A stretch of 64,000 nucleotides of DNA from NCBI RefSeq assembly GCF_018687955.1, contig NZ_CP061309.1:925564-989563 (forward strand). The letters run 5' to 3'. The stretch's first letter is position 1; each line of letters begins with the position of its first letter. The translations under genes and the position numbers were made by a program. Origin of the DNA: Polynucleobacter ibericus. GTDB lineage: Bacteria; Pseudomonadota; Gammaproteobacteria; Burkholderiales; Burkholderiaceae. Below are positions 18,844 through 28,546 of the stretch, piece after piece. The notes beneath the pieces are model-generated. The model was not told where the DNA came from. It worked only from the letters and a program-made list of their open reading frames with translations, and did no database searches.

Positions 18844-19470
18844 ATGACAGCACTGATCCTCACCCCCGCACAACGTAAATCCCTCAAAGCCGATGCCCAT
18901 GACTTAAGTCCTGTGGTAATGGTTGGTGGTGATGGCTTAACACCCGCAGTAGTTAAAGAGGCGAAATTAGCCATCAATCATCATGGCTTGATCAAGATCC
19001 GAGTCTTTGGCGATGATCGCGATGCTCGCGTCGCCATCTATGAAGAACTCTGTGACAAATTAGATGCGGCCCCTGTGCAACATATTGGTAAATTGCTTGT
19101 GTTATGGAAACCAAAAGATGTGGTTGAGGAAGCATTCAGCAATCTCGGACGCTCAAGCAAGCAAACTAAGAAAACATTGCAAGCACCGCGCACCAAACGC
19201 CAGCCAAATCGTACTGTTACTAAAACAGGAGTGCGCACAAGCACTTCCGAGAGGTCTGATCGTCGCTCTGCATCCAATAAATCGCCGTTTGAGAGAGTTG
19301 CGGCTGTAAAGTCAGCAACACCTAAGAAAAGAGTATTGCGCTCAGAAGCTGCCGAATCCAAAATTGGCTGGTCATCTCCTGGCTATAGAAAAGCAACCGC
19401 AGCACCTGCACCAATTAAAAAACGCAAAGTGAGAATGAGTAGCACCAAGAAAAAATCTTTGGGCTCCTAA
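18844..19470 (+). CDS. yhbY: YhbY-family RNA-binding protein (CRM domain) with long basic tail
   Basis: Residues 1-90 are a CRM domain: the LTPAQRKSLKADAHDLSPVV opening, a glycine loop VGGDGLT and the LAINHHGLIKIRVFG segment. CRM proteins bind pre-50S ribosomal particles or group II introns. E. coli YhbY is about 97 residues; here residues 95-208 form an added tail rich in Lys, Arg, Ser and Thr with no predicted fold (PKKRVLR, IKKRKVRMSSTKKK). The tail probably adds nonspecific RNA affinity. The gene is divergent from rlmE and followed by a shared terminator. Confidence 0.9.
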   Translation: MTALILTPAQRKSLKADAHDLSPVVMVGGDGLTPAVVKEAKLAINHHGLIKIRVFGDDRDARVAIYEELCDKLDAAPVQHIGKLLVLWKPKDVVEEAFSNLGRSSKQTKKTLQAPRTKRQPNRTVTKTGVRTSTSERSDRRSASNKSPFERVAAVKSATPKKRVLRSEAAESKIGWSSPGYRKATAAPAPIKKRKVRMSSTKKKSLGS

Positions 19471-19485
19471 AATCTGAGCTTCAAA

Positions 19486-19518
19486 AACAAAAAACGTCGC
19501 TAGTCGGCGTTTTTTGTT
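19486..19518. terminator. Bidirectional terminator overlapping the DUF4149 stop
   Basis: AACAAAAAACG (19486-19496) pairs with CGTTTTTTGTT (19508-19518), with T-runs on both strands. It serves yhbY on the plus strand. The last codons of the convergent DUF4149 gene (ending at 19500) lie within it. Confidence 0.85.
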
Positions 19519-19973
19519 GCTCGCCACACTAGTACAAGCCCAAGTAGTGCTTGAATCAGAAAGAGGCTACTGGAAACACCATGAAGTCTACTAAATAAAA
19601 CAGCATTACTTGTTTCACGTACAGATAAACCTAGATGCAACGCTTGGTCTCTGAGTGAATTCATCCAGGGGATCAAAATAAAAGCAGCCCCTACTGTGCA
19701 AGCCAACATGCCCAGCAATATCCAGCGAGTCAAGCGATATTGAGATATTTGGTGGCGAACTAGATGATTGGCTATCAACATCAGAATGATGCAAACAAAT
19801 ACCCCAGAATAGGCTGTTACCTTAAAAAGATTTGCAGCTACAATACCGGCGACCTGCCTATCACCCAAGCTTGAAAATAAAACTGGCACGACCAAAAAAC
19901 CAATCGTCATAAAGCTTCCAACCCAGAGGCCTGAAATCAGGCTAAATATTCTCTGGGTTTGGAGATTACGCAT
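19500..19973 (-). CDS. DUF4149 membrane protein
   Basis: A 157-residue protein with four hydrophobic helices, fitting the DUF4149 family (SGLWVGSFMTIGFLVVPVLF at about 14-33). Function is unknown. It is coupled to greA by TAATG overlap at 19973, so the two are made together. Its C-terminus (ATKNAD) is encoded inside the terminator stem. Confidence 0.82.
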   Translation of the reverse strand: MRNLQTQRIFSLISGLWVGSFMTIGFLVVPVLFSSLGDRQVAGIVAANLFKVTAYSGVFVCIILMLIANHLVRHQISQYRLTRWILLGMLACTVGAAFILIPWMNSLRDQALHLGLSVRETSNAVLFSRLHGVSSSLFLIQALLGLVLVWRATKNAD

Positions 19974-20449
19974 TAAATGTATTTAACCGCCAAGATTTCA
20001 ACTTCACGGTTGCCGCCAGGTGCTTGAACAGCAACCACGTCGCCCTCTTCTTTGCTAATCAAAGCACGAGCGATTGGTGAGCTAATAGAGATTTTGTTTA
20101 AAGCAATATCCGCTTCATCGTCGCCAACAATTTGGTAGGTCAACTTAGTCCCGTCTTCTAAATCCTCAAGATCAACCGTTGCACCGAAAACAACCCTGCC
20201 AGTAACATCAAGGGATGCTGGATCAATAATTTGAGCGGCAGAAAGTTTTCCTTCTAGTTCTTGGATGCGCCCTTCGATGAAGCCCTGTTTTTCTTTGGCA
20301 GCATCGTATTCAGCATTCTCAGAGAGATCACCCTGAGCGCGAGCTTCTGAGATTGCGTTAATGACCGCTGGACGTTCTACATGCTTAAGGCGGTGCAACT
20401 CTTCTTTTAGAAGTTCTGCACCGCGCTTGGTAATCGGAATTGTGCTCAT
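19973..20449 (-). CDS. greA: Transcription elongation factor GreA
   Basis: Rescues backtracked RNA polymerase by inserting its coiled coil into the secondary channel to stimulate transcript cleavage. The 158-residue length is standard. The N-terminal coiled coil spans about 1-75, with the acidic tip [20 protein letters not shown]. The C-terminal FKBP-like domain includes [18 protein letters not shown]. It follows carB by 58 bases in the same direction and precedes the DUF4149 gene, matching the betaproteobacterial carAB-greA order. Confidence 0.97.
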   Translation of the reverse strand: MSTIPITKRGAELLKEELHRLKHVERPAVINAISEARAQGDLSENAEYDAAKEKQGFIEGRIQELEGKLSAAQIIDPASLDVTGRVVFGATVDLEDLEDGTKLTYQIVGDDEADIALNKISISSPIARALISKEEGDVVAVQAPGGNREVEILAVKYI

Positions 20450-20507
20450 GCTACTAACCTAACTTAAATTCTTGCGCAAAATTACGCGAGTGAAAGTTAA
20501 TTTTAGA

Positions 20508-23500
20508 TTAAATAAGCGACCGATGTAAGTTTTGTAATGAATAGACCTCAAGTGACTCTAACTTACCGTTTTGGGAGGCTAATAAGCCATCCATCACAGC
20601 ACGTGCAGCGCTAATCGTTGTGTAATAAGTCACACCATTAGCCTGTGCACTGGTACGAATTGATCTAGAGTCAGCAATAGCGGTCCGAGTCTCATCCACG
20701 GTAGTAAATACCAGTGAAATTTCCCCGTTCTTAATAAAATCCACAATGTGAGGACGGCCATCCTTGACCTTGTTCACCACCTGAACGGGTAAACCAGCAG
20801 CCTCAATGGCAGCAGCGGTTCCTTTGGTCGCAACCATCGGAAAGCCCAATTGATGCAATAACTTAGCAACCTCAATTGCCATTGGTTTATCACTATCTTT
20901 GACGGTCAGAAGAACAGTCCCACTCTTAGGCAGCTTAATGCCAGCGCCTAATTGGGATTTAAATAAAGCCTCACCAAAGGTTTTACCGACTCCCATTACC
21001 TCACCAGTAGAACGCATCTCCGGTCCAAGAATAGGATCAATGCCAGGGAATTTATTAAATGGGAATACCGCTTCTTTCACGGAGAAATAAGGAGGCTTCA
21101 CTTCTGTCTTAATGCCCTGCTGACCCAGAGTTTGACCAACCATGCAACGGGCTGCAATCTTTGCAAGCTGTAAACCTGTAGCTTTAGACACAAAAGGAAC
21201 GGTACGAGATGCGCGTGGGTTTACTTCCAACACGTAAATCACATCTTTCCCATCTACATTTTGGATAGCAAACTGAACGTTCATTAAGCCGATAACATTT
21301 AGGCCTTTAGCCATTGCAGCTGTCTGACGTTTAATTTCTTCAACCGTTGCATCGGATAAAGAATAAGGCGGTAATGAACAGGCGGAATCACCGGAGTGGA
21401 CACCAGCTTGCTCGATGTGCTCCATAACGCCACCAATGAAAACAGTCTCACCATCACTAATGCAATCGACATCACACTCAATCGCATCGTTCAAGAAACG
21501 ATCTAATAGAACTGGGGAGTCGTGTGAGACTTTAACGGCCTCACGCATATAACGCTCTAGGTCACGACCATCATGGACGATTTCCATGGCACGACCGCCC
21601 AAGACGTAGGATGGACGTACCACTAATGGGTAGCCAATTTCTTCAGCAAGCTTAAGTGCCTCTTCTTCGGTGCGCGCCGTGCGGTTCGGTGGTTGACGTA
21701 AGCCAAGATCCTGAAGCAACTTCTGGAAGCGCTCACGGTCTTCTGCAGCATCAATCATGTCTGGTGAAGTACCAATGATCGGAACACCATTTCGCTCGAG
21801 ATCTAAAGCCAACTTCAATGGAGTCTGACCGCCGTACTGAACAATCACGCCCTTTGGTTTTTCTTTGGCGACAATTTCCAGCACGTCCTCTAATGTCAGA
21901 GGCTCAAAATACAAGCGATCAGAAGTGTCATAGTCCGTTGAAACGGTCTCAGGGTTACAGTTCACCATGATGGTTTCGTAACCATCATCGCGCATGGCTA
22001 AGGCAGCATGCACGCAGCAATAGTCAAACTCAATACCTTGACCAATTCGGTTAGGGCCTCCGCCCAGAACCATAATCTTCTCTTTATTGGTTGGGTTGGA
22101 TTCACACTCACCATGCTCAGCTTCGTATGTTGAATACAAATAAGCAGTGTTCGTGGAAAACTCAGCAGCACAGGTATCTACTCGTTTATAGACAGGAACA
22201 ACTTTTAAACGATGGCGTGCAGCACGTACTGAAGCAGGATCAACCTTCAATAACTTAGCCAAGCGACGATCAGAGAAGCCTTTTTGCTTTACAAAACGTA
22301 ATTCTGGCGCTGTCAGACTATCAATCTTGCGCTGTTTAAGCTCAGTCTCAATAGTAATGAGTTCTTCAATTTGCTCCAAGAACCAAGGGTCTACTTTAGT
22401 TTCTGAATAAATCTCATCTAGACCCATGCCCATACGGAATGCATCTGCTAAATACCAAATGCGATCAGGGCCTGGTTCGTTAATTTCATTGATGATGTCA
22501 TCAAGGTCTGTAGAGAATTCATCGAGACCATCAACACCAACCTCTAAACCACGAAGAGCCTTTTGAAAGGATTCTTGGAAAGTTCGGCCAATTGCCATGA
22601 CCTCACCTACAGATTTCATCTGCGTTGTTAGACGTGAGTCAGCCTGTGGGAACTTCTCAAATGCAAAGCGTGGAATCTTGGTAACAACATAGTCAATGGA
22701 GGGCTCAAATGATGCTGGTGTAGCGCCGCCAGTGATGTCATTCTTTAATTCATCTAAGGTATAGCCAACTGCTAACTTTGCAGCAATCTTGGCAATCGGG
22801 AATCCGGTAGCTTTAGAAGCCAATGCTGAAGAGCGCGATACCCGTGGATTCATCTCGATAACAATCATGCGGCCATCAACTGGGTTGATAGAGAACTGAA
22901 CGTTTGAGCCGCCTGTATCGACACCGATTTCTCTGAGAACTGCAATCGATGCATTACGCATGATTTGATACTCTTTATCAGTCAGAGTTTGTGCTGGCGC
23001 TACGGTAATAGAGTCGCCAGTGTGGACACCCATTGGGTCCAAGTTTTCAATTGAGCAGACAATGATGCAGTTGTCATTACGATCCCGCACTACTTCCATC
23101 TCGAACTCTTTCCAGCCCAAGAGAGACTCTTCGATTAAGAGCTCGCGAGTTGGTGATAAATCAAGACCACGTTTACAAATCTCTTCAAATTCTTCGCGGT
23201 TATAAGCAATACCGCCGCCTGATCCACCCATGGTAAATGAAGGACGAATAACAACCGGGAAGCCTGAGCTACCAGTCTCTTGCTGAATACGCTGCTGCAC
23301 TTCATGTGCCTCATCCATCGAGTGCGCAATCCCAGATTTAGCTGAGCCTAAACCAATTTTGGTCATCGCCTCTTTAAATTTTTGACGATCTTCCGCCTTA
23401 TCAATGGCCTCAGGTGAAGCGCCAATTAATTCGCAGCCATATTTTTCCAATACGCCATGACGATGTAAATCTAGGGCACAATTCAGTGCTGTCTGTCCAC

Positions 23501-23771
23501 CCATGGTTGGCAAAATGGCATCTGGTTTTTCTACGGCAATAATGCGCTCCACCACTTCCCATGTGATTGGCTCGATGTAGGTGACATCAGCCATTTCAGG
23601 GTCAGTCATGATGGTCGCAGGATTGCTATTTACCAAAATAACTTTGTAACCTTCATCACGCAGTGCTTTACAAGCCTGCGCTCCGGAATAGTCAAACTCA
23701 CAGGCCTGACCAATGACGATTGGTCCAGCACCAATAATGAGGATGCTTTTAATGTCGCTACGCTTAGGCAT
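20508..23771 (-). CDS. carB: Carbamoyl-phosphate synthase large subunit
   Basis: Makes carbamoyl phosphate from bicarbonate, two ATP and ammonia supplied by CarA, feeding arginine and pyrimidine synthesis. The 1087 residues show the expected duplication: two ATP-grasp halves (about 1-550 and 555-940), each with [14 protein letters not shown] or [10 protein letters not shown] phosphate loops, then the C-terminal allosteric MGS domain (about 945-1080). The carA stop overlaps the ATG (TAATG). No interruption is seen. Confidence 0.98.
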   Translation of the reverse strand: MPKRSDIKSILIIGAGPIVIGQACEFDYSGAQACKALRDEGYKVILVNSNPATIMTDPEMADVTYIEPITWEVVERIIAVEKPDAILPTMGGQTALNCALDLHRHGVLEKYGCELIGASPEAIDKAEDRQKFKEAMTKIGLGSAKSGIAHSMDEAHEVQQRIQQETGSSGFPVVIRPSFTMGGSGGGIAYNREEFEEICKRGLDLSPTRELLIEESLLGWKEFEMEVVRDRNDNCIIVCSIENLDPMGVHTGDSITVAPAQTLTDKEYQIMRNASIAVLREIGVDTGGSNVQFSINPVDGRMIVIEMNPRVSRSSALASKATGFPIAKIAAKLAVGYTLDELKNDITGGATPASFEPSIDYVVTKIPRFAFEKFPQADSRLTTQMKSVGEVMAIGRTFQESFQKALRGLEVGVDGLDEFSTDLDDIINEINEPGPDRIWYLADAFRMGMGLDEIYSETKVDPWFLEQIEELITIETELKQRKIDSLTAPELRFVKQKGFSDRRLAKLLKVDPASVRAARHRLKVVPVYKRVDTCAAEFSTNTAYLYSTYEAEHGECESNPTNKEKIMVLGGGPNRIGQGIEFDYCCVHAALAMRDDGYETIMVNCNPETVSTDYDTSDRLYFEPLTLEDVLEIVAKEKPKGVIVQYGGQTPLKLALDLERNGVPIIGTSPDMIDAAEDRERFQKLLQDLGLRQPPNRTARTEEEALKLAEEIGYPLVVRPSYVLGGRAMEIVHDGRDLERYMREAVKVSHDSPVLLDRFLNDAIECDVDCISDGETVFIGGVMEHIEQAGVHSGDSACSLPPYSLSDATVEEIKRQTAAMAKGLNVIGLMNVQFAIQNVDGKDVIYVLEVNPRASRTVPFVSKATGLQLAKIAARCMVGQTLGQQGIKTEVKPPYFSVKEAVFPFNKFPGIDPILGPEMRSTGEVMGVGKTFGEALFKSQLGAGIKLPKSGTVLLTVKDSDKPMAIEVAKLLHQLGFPMVATKGTAAAIEAAGLPVQVVNKVKDGRPHIVDFIKNGEISLVFTTVDETRTAIADSRSIRTSAQANGVTYYTTISAARAVMDGLLASQNGKLESLEVYSLQNLHRSLI

Positions 23772-24964
23772 TATTTGCCCTCCTTCTTGGCAGCATTCAT
23801 GAGCTCCACAAAACGATCAAATAAATAGGCAATATCGTGAGGACCTGGTGAGGCCTCAGGATGCCCTTGGAAACACAGTGCTGGCTTATCTTTCCATGCC
23901 AAACCCTGCAAAGATCCATCAAATAAAGAAACGTGCGTCACACGAATGTTATCGGGCAAGGTATTGGCATCAACAGCAAAGCCATGGTTCTGTGAAGTGA
24001 TTGCAACGCGTCCTGTATCCAAATCCTTTACAGGATGATTGGCGCCATGATGTCCAAACTTCATCTTCAAAGTTTTTGCCCCTGCAGCAAGACCCATAAT
24101 TTGATGACCCAAACAAATACCGAAGGTTGGAACGCCCTTTTCAATAATTTCTTTTGCGGCTGCAATTGCGTAATCACAAGGCCCGGGATCGCCAGGACCA
24201 TTCGAGAAGAACACGCCATCAGGATTCATTGCCAATACTTCTGCTGCGCTAGTTTGTGCCGGTACAACCGTCAATAGGCAGCCACGTTCGGTAAGCATCC
24301 GCAAGATATTGCGCTTCACGCCGAAGTCATAAGCAACGACTTTTTTAACTGGCTTACTGACATCTAGTGATCTATAAGCAGGTTTGCCATCAGGACCATG
24401 CAGATCCCACTCAGCTTCACGCCATTCATATGAATTTTTAGTGGTGACTACCTTAGCAAGGTCTAAACCCGACATTCCAGGGAAGGCTTTGGCTAGATCA
24501 AGAGCTTTCTTACCCAAAGTTTCATAGCTATCACCTACTTTGCCAGCAACAATAGCGCCAGATTGTGCGCCTTTATCACGCAGAATTCTGGTGAGCTTGC
24601 GAGTATCAATACCAGCAATACCCAATACACCAGCTTTGGAGAGATAGTCATCCAGAGAGCCTTCCGAACGGAAGCTGGAAACGCGTTTTGGTAGATCCTT
24701 TATCACCAGGCCTGCTGCATGAATTTGCTCAGATTCCGCGTCCTGCGCATTCACACCAACGTTACCGATATGTGGGTAGGTCAATGTCACAATTTGGCGT
24801 GAATAACTAGGATCAGTAATGATCTCTTGATATCCAGTCAATGCGGTATTGAAAACAACTTCGCCGGTAGTTTCGCCAGGGGCGCCAATACTAAATCCGG
24901 GAAATAAGGTACCGTCGGCTAAGGCCAACACGGCGGGGGGAAAAGAAGGAAGCAAGGGTGACAA
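23771..24964 (-). CDS. carA: Carbamoyl-phosphate synthase small (glutaminase) subunit
   Basis: Hydrolyses glutamine and passes ammonia to CarB. The N-terminal domain contains [18 protein letters not shown]; the class I glutamine amidotransferase domain has the nucleophile in GICLGHQ and the histidine in [11 protein letters not shown]. There is no ATG at the conserved N-terminus. TTG at 24964 has GGAG five bases upstream; TTG at 24955 would give MLPSFPP, as in Burkholderia relatives. Either way it is a TTG start. It leads the carA-carB-greA-DUF4149 run and has a structured upstream region (see the dyad and promoter entries). Confidence 0.95.
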   Translation of the reverse strand: MSPLLPSFPPAVLALADGTLFPGFSIGAPGETTGEVVFNTALTGYQEIITDPSYSRQIVTLTYPHIGNVGVNAQDAESEQIHAAGLVIKDLPKRVSSFRSEGSLDDYLSKAGVLGIAGIDTRKLTRILRDKGAQSGAIVAGKVGDSYETLGKKALDLAKAFPGMSGLDLAKVVTTKNSYEWREAEWDLHGPDGKPAYRSLDVSKPVKKVVAYDFGVKRNILRMLTERGCLLTVVPAQTSAAEVLAMNPDGVFFSNGPGDPGPCDYAIAAAKEIIEKGVPTFGICLGHQIMGLAAGAKTLKMKFGHHGANHPVKDLDTGRVAITSQNHGFAVDANTLPDNIRVTHVSLFDGSLQGLAWKDKPALCFQGHPEASPGPHDIAYLFDRFVELMNAAKKEGK

Positions 24965-25054
24965 ACCATCTCCAGTCCCTGCTCCATCCGACGCTCAAAA
25001 CCCTCAAAAAGACCAACCCGAGGATGTTTTTGGCGGGAGGTGAGTGTCTTTAAG

Positions 25055-25132
25055 CGCTAGGGTATTTAATAAGTTTCGAACCCTGTAATCATACCATTTT
25101 TGCTCGTAAACCCTTGAATACCCACCCTAGCG
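25055..25132. repeat. Nested inverted repeat upstream of carA
   Basis: The outer arms CGCTAGGGTATT (25055-25066) and AATAC-CCA-CCTAGCG (25117-25132, with a 3-base bulge) are complementary. The inner arms GTTTCGA (25073-25079) and TCG-T-AAAC (25104-25111, one bulged base) add a second stem. The apical loop is about 24 bases. It could be an RNA fold on either strand or paired protein-binding sites around the carA promoter. Confidence 0.6.
25088..25096 (-). promoter_or_regulatory. carA: Candidate extended -10 promoter for carAB
   Basis: On the minus strand TGGTATGAT fits the extended -10 form TGnTATnnT. It lies about 125 bases upstream of the carA TTG, with no strong -35. It sits in the loop of the nested inverted repeat. 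Predicted only. Confidence 0.4.
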
Positions 25133-25150
25133 TGGGTTTGGGGACAATGC

Positions 25151-25187
25151 CCTCCCCAGCTATTAGGCTGGAGGAGGTATTTTTTCA
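25151..25187 (+). terminator. Terminator-like hairpin on the plus strand, no plus-strand gene
   Basis: CCTCCCCAGC (25151-25160) pairs with GCTGG-A-GGAGG (25167-25177), one bulged A, and is followed by TATTTTTTC. It looks like a good intrinsic terminator for plus-strand transcription. The minus strand lacks a T-run at this place. The nearest plus-strand gene is far upstream, so it may end an antisense or small RNA. Confidence 0.5.
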
Positions 25188-25201
25188 AAACTTCAGGTTT
25201 T

Positions 25202-27085
25202 TTATACCTTGGCGCTTTGTTCGATGATGGTCTTAATTTGAGCCAAAACCGTCTGATCATCCATGGTGCTGATATCACCAGGATCACGACCTTCAGCTAC
25301 AGCCTGAAGTGCGCGACGCACAATCTTGCCGGAACGAGTCTTAGGCAAAGCTGTGACGATATAAACACGGCCGGGACGTGCGATTGCTCCCAAAGTGGTA
25401 TCAACCGTTTTCATACATTCCGCTTCTAAAGTCGCAGTATTAGAAGAATCTTTCGGAATCACGAATGCAATTGCAGCCTGCCCCTTTAATTTGTCTTCTA
25501 TACCCACCACGGCAACTTCCGAAACATTTGGATGGCTAGAAATGCTTTCCTCAATCTCACGAGTGCCAAGACGATGGCCGGCAACGTTAATCACGTCATC
25601 CGTGCGACCCAAGATAAAGAAGTAACCATCCTTATCCTTGATGCCCCAGTCAAAGGTTGAGTAAATCAACTTACCAGGGATGGTTTCCCAGTAAGTACTT
25701 ACGAAGCGCTTGTCATCACCCCAAACGGTTTGCATACAGCCTGGAGGCAATGGACCTTCAATGGCAATAACGCCTTTTTGATCTGGTCCAAGTTCTTCAG
25801 AAGTCGCATCATCAAGCAACTTCATGTTGTAACCAAAGGAAGGGACACCTGGAGAACCAAATTTATGCGGCATGACTTCTACGCCGCGTTGAATTGCCAG
25901 CATTGGCCAGCCAGTTTCTGTCTGCCAGTAGTTATCGACAATCGGTTTGTTAATCGCTCCATGAATCCAACTTGCTGTTGGCTCATCTAAGGGTTCTCCA
26001 GCCAAGAACAAGGCGCGCAATTTAGAGAGATCATATTTCGTTAGAAATGCAGGATCTTGTTTCTTGAGTACGCGAACAGCAGTTGGTGCGGAGAACATGA
26101 CGGAGACCTTGTACTTGTCTACCAACTCCCACCATATGCCTGCATCAGGACGTAATGGCGTGCCTTCATACATGATGGTGGCCATACCAGAAAGCAATGG
26201 TGCATAAATGATATAGCTGTGCCCAACAACCCAACCGATGTCGGATGTGCAGAACATGGTTTCACCAGGATTGCCGGTGAAGATATGCTTCATCGAAGCG
26301 GCTAGCGCTACAGCATAACCACCGGTATCGCGTTGCACACCCTTTGGCTTGCCAGTAGTACCAGAGGTATACAAAATATAGGAAGGATGCGTTGCATCAA
26401 CCCATTCAACTGGCACCACATCATTGAGATGTTTTTGACGTTCACTGGCGTAATCCAAATCACGACCCGCTACGGTAGTGAACTCCGTTAAGCCACGGTT
26501 CACAATTAATACCTTCTCGGGCTTGTATTCAGCTAGAGCGATTGCTTCATCTAATAATGGCTTATAAGGCACCGCTTTGCCGCCACGAGCACCCGCTTCA
26601 GCAGTCACAATCAGCTTGGGCTTGGCATCATCAATACGAGAGGCGAGACTATGAGAGGCAAAGCCTCCGAAAACAACCGAGTGAATAGCGCCAATACGAG
26701 CGCACGCAAGCATGGCAAAACAAGCCTCTGCAATCATTGGCATGTAGATGAGTACACGATCACCCTTTTTAACGCCATTTGCTTTGTAAATTGCAGCCAT
26801 ACGATTCACTTCTTCGTACAGCTCTTTAAATGTGTATGCCTTCTCTTGATTGGTCTCAGTCGAAACCGCTACTAAAGCAATTTGATCGGGGCGTTCCTTC
26901 AGGTGGCGATCAACTGCGTTGTAGCAAAGATTCGTTAAGCCACCCTCAAACCATTTTGCAAAAGGAGGATTGTTGTAATTCAGAACCTTATCAAATGGCT
27001 TTTCCCAGTGAATTAATTGAGCCTGCTCACCCCAAAATCCATCCGGGTCTTTAATTGAGCGTTCATGATGTGCTTTATAGGACAT
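25202..27085 (-). CDS. prpE: Propionyl-CoA (acetyl-CoA) synthetase, PrpE type
   Basis: A 627-residue AMP-forming acyl-CoA ligase. The YILYTSGTTGKPKGVQRDTG phosphate loop is near residue 245 and the DIGWVVGHSY motif near 290. The A8-type hinge reads GRTDDVINVAGHRLGTREIE, and the acetylation-site lysine is in KTRSGKIVRR at the C-terminus. The GARGGK segment and length favour propionate ligases (PrpE) over Acs, which is longer. The ATG at 27085 is preferred to the TTG two codons earlier. It follows mltD by 33 bases. No other methylcitrate gene is nearby, so acetate is also a possible substrate. Confidence 0.88.
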   Translation of the reverse strand: MSYKAHHERSIKDPDGFWGEQAQLIHWEKPFDKVLNYNNPPFAKWFEGGLTNLCYNAVDRHLKERPDQIALVAVSTETNQEKAYTFKELYEEVNRMAAIYKANGVKKGDRVLIYMPMIAEACFAMLACARIGAIHSVVFGGFASHSLASRIDDAKPKLIVTAEAGARGGKAVPYKPLLDEAIALAEYKPEKVLIVNRGLTEFTTVAGRDLDYASERQKHLNDVVPVEWVDATHPSYILYTSGTTGKPKGVQRDTGGYAVALAASMKHIFTGNPGETMFCTSDIGWVVGHSYIIYAPLLSGMATIMYEGTPLRPDAGIWWELVDKYKVSVMFSAPTAVRVLKKQDPAFLTKYDLSKLRALFLAGEPLDEPTASWIHGAINKPIVDNYWQTETGWPMLAIQRGVEVMPHKFGSPGVPSFGYNMKLLDDATSEELGPDQKGVIAIEGPLPPGCMQTVWGDDKRFVSTYWETIPGKLIYSTFDWGIKDKDGYFFILGRTDDVINVAGHRLGTREIEESISSHPNVSEVAVVGIEDKLKGQAAIAFVIPKDSSNTATLEAECMKTVDTTLGAIARPGRVYIVTALPKTRSGKIVRRALQAVAEGRDPGDISTMDDQTVLAQIKTIIEQSAKV

Positions 27086-27118
27086 GGTCAACCTGATTTC
27101 TTAAAAAAGTTACTGAAG

Positions 27119-28546
27119 TTACTGGCTTTTGCTTGCCCCTTTGCTACTTGTATTACTGCTTGAGGCGGCTGAACTACCATTTTTCGCAGATTTTGCAAGT
27201 CCTGTCGATGCGGATTTATGCTGAGATGCAGCATTTTTTTGAGAAGAATTACCCTTAGCTCCACTTTTTTCAGTAGTTTTTGTGGCGTTAACAGGGGCAC
27301 ATTTAGCGGGTTTGGCACCTTTTACAGGTTTTGGGCATTTAGGCGCAGGTGGTGCTGGCTTTTCCAGACTAAGGCTGGCGTTTTCTGCCATAGCAGTAGA
27401 AACATCCCCTGGGCGACGATTAGTCTTCGGAATCAATACTGTTGATCCAGCTCGTATCCTCATGCCTCTTGGTATACCGTTAACCTCCCTTAGCGTATCA
27501 ACGTCTACCCCCAAGGTTTTGGCCGCTTGATCAACGCTTTCAGTCTTGGAAACTTGTACTGCGGTCCAAGAAGAAAGCGGCTTATCGTACTGCTTCAAAT
27601 TAGATTGAAAGATTTCAGCATGAGCAAATGGCAATAGTATTTGCTGATTAGCATTACTCAAAATTACCGGCTTGTTAAAGGAGGGATTCAGACTATGAAA
27701 TTCATCCGCTGGAATTTCAGCCAACTTAATAGCAAGAACTACATCGATATCACTACCGACATCGACCGCAACAAAGTATGGGTGATTTTCTAGTTCAGGC
27801 AACACGATTCCATATGCCTGAGGATCTAAAACAATTTGGCGATAGGCCATTAATTTGGGGACATAGTTACGAGTCTCGCGCGGCAAAGTTAAGCTCTCGT
27901 AATCCGTTGGTAAGCCAGCCGCAATATTTCGCTTTTGCGCCTTTGCAATATTGCCAGCACCCCAGTTGTATGCAGCTAGGGCCAATTCCCAGCTGCCGAA
28001 TTGATTTTTAAGGCGCTGTAGGTAATCAAGTGCCGCATCAGTAGACTGGACAACATCTCGACGCTCGTCCCTAAATACATTTTGTGTAAGTCTAAAGTCT
28101 TTACCGGTTGCAGGCATAAATTGCCATAACCCCACTGCTTTTGCGCTGGACTTTGCATTAGTTACGAAAGCACTTTCAACAAAGGGTAGCAGCGCAATTT
28201 CCGTTGGCATATTACGGGCATTGACTTCTTGCACGATATAAAACAAATACCGTGATGAGCGCGTCATTGAGCGATGGACGTAGTCCGGTCTTGCAGCTAA
28301 CCAGCGCACCTGCTCAATTTCTAGCGGAGTATTCATGGGCTCCATCTGATAGCCGTCACGAATGCGCAACCATAGATTATCCGAGGGGGCATAAATCTTG
28401 CTAACCGACTGGTTCTTTAAATTAACCCGCGTAGCCTTAGATGCTTTCGAATTCGGTTTAGTCGGTGTATCAGATGACCAATCACCCGTGCTGGCACAGC
28501 CGCTCAAGAAAGCAGCAATCAATACTGCTGCATACAGCATGCGCAT
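27119..28546 (-). CDS. mltD: Membrane-bound lytic murein transglycosylase D (lipoprotein)
   Basis: Cleaves peptidoglycan glycan strands with 1,6-anhydro ends. Lipobox SGCA puts the lipidated cysteine at residue 17. The SLT domain (about 85-240) has the catalytic glutamate at 124 in LPFVESAF and KAVGLWQFMPATG after it. One clear LysM (about 335-385, with TLREVNGIPRGMRIRAGSTV) is preceded by a weaker LysM-like segment. The last 80 residues are a Lys/Ala/Ser/Pro-rich tail. It is coupled to gloB by a one-base start-stop overlap. Confidence 0.92.
   Translation of the reverse strand: MRMLYAAVLIAAFLSGCASTGDWSSDTPTKPNSKASKATRVNLKNQSVSKIYAPSDNLWLRIRDGYQMEPMNTPLEIEQVRWLAARPDYVHRSMTRSSRYLFYIVQEVNARNMPTEIALLPFVESAFVTNAKSSAKAVGLWQFMPATGKDFRLTQNVFRDERRDVVQSTDAALDYLQRLKNQFGSWELALAAYNWGAGNIAKAQKRNIAAGLPTDYESLTLPRETRNYVPKLMAYRQIVLDPQAYGIVLPELENHPYFVAVDVGSDIDVVLAIKLAEIPADEFHSLNPSFNKPVILSNANQQILLPFAHAEIFQSNLKQYDKPLSSWTAVQVSKTESVDQAAKTLGVDVDTLREVNGIPRGMRIRAGSTVLIPKTNRRPGDVSTAMAENASLSLEKPAPPAPKCPKPVKGAKPAKCAPVNATKTTEKSGAKGNSSQKNAASQHKSASTGLAKSAKNGSSAASSSNTSSKGASKSQ

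Noticed and set aside
24035..25043. Plus-strand ORFs opposite carA
   Set aside because: They are shadows of carA and its leader; the one at 24849 is Pro/Gly/Ser-rich with no start signal. They do not explain the plus-strand terminator.
25020..25190. Possible 6S, SRP or tmRNA gene in the prpE-carA gap
   Set aside because: No conserved sequence blocks of those RNAs are seen; only a generic fold and a terminator.
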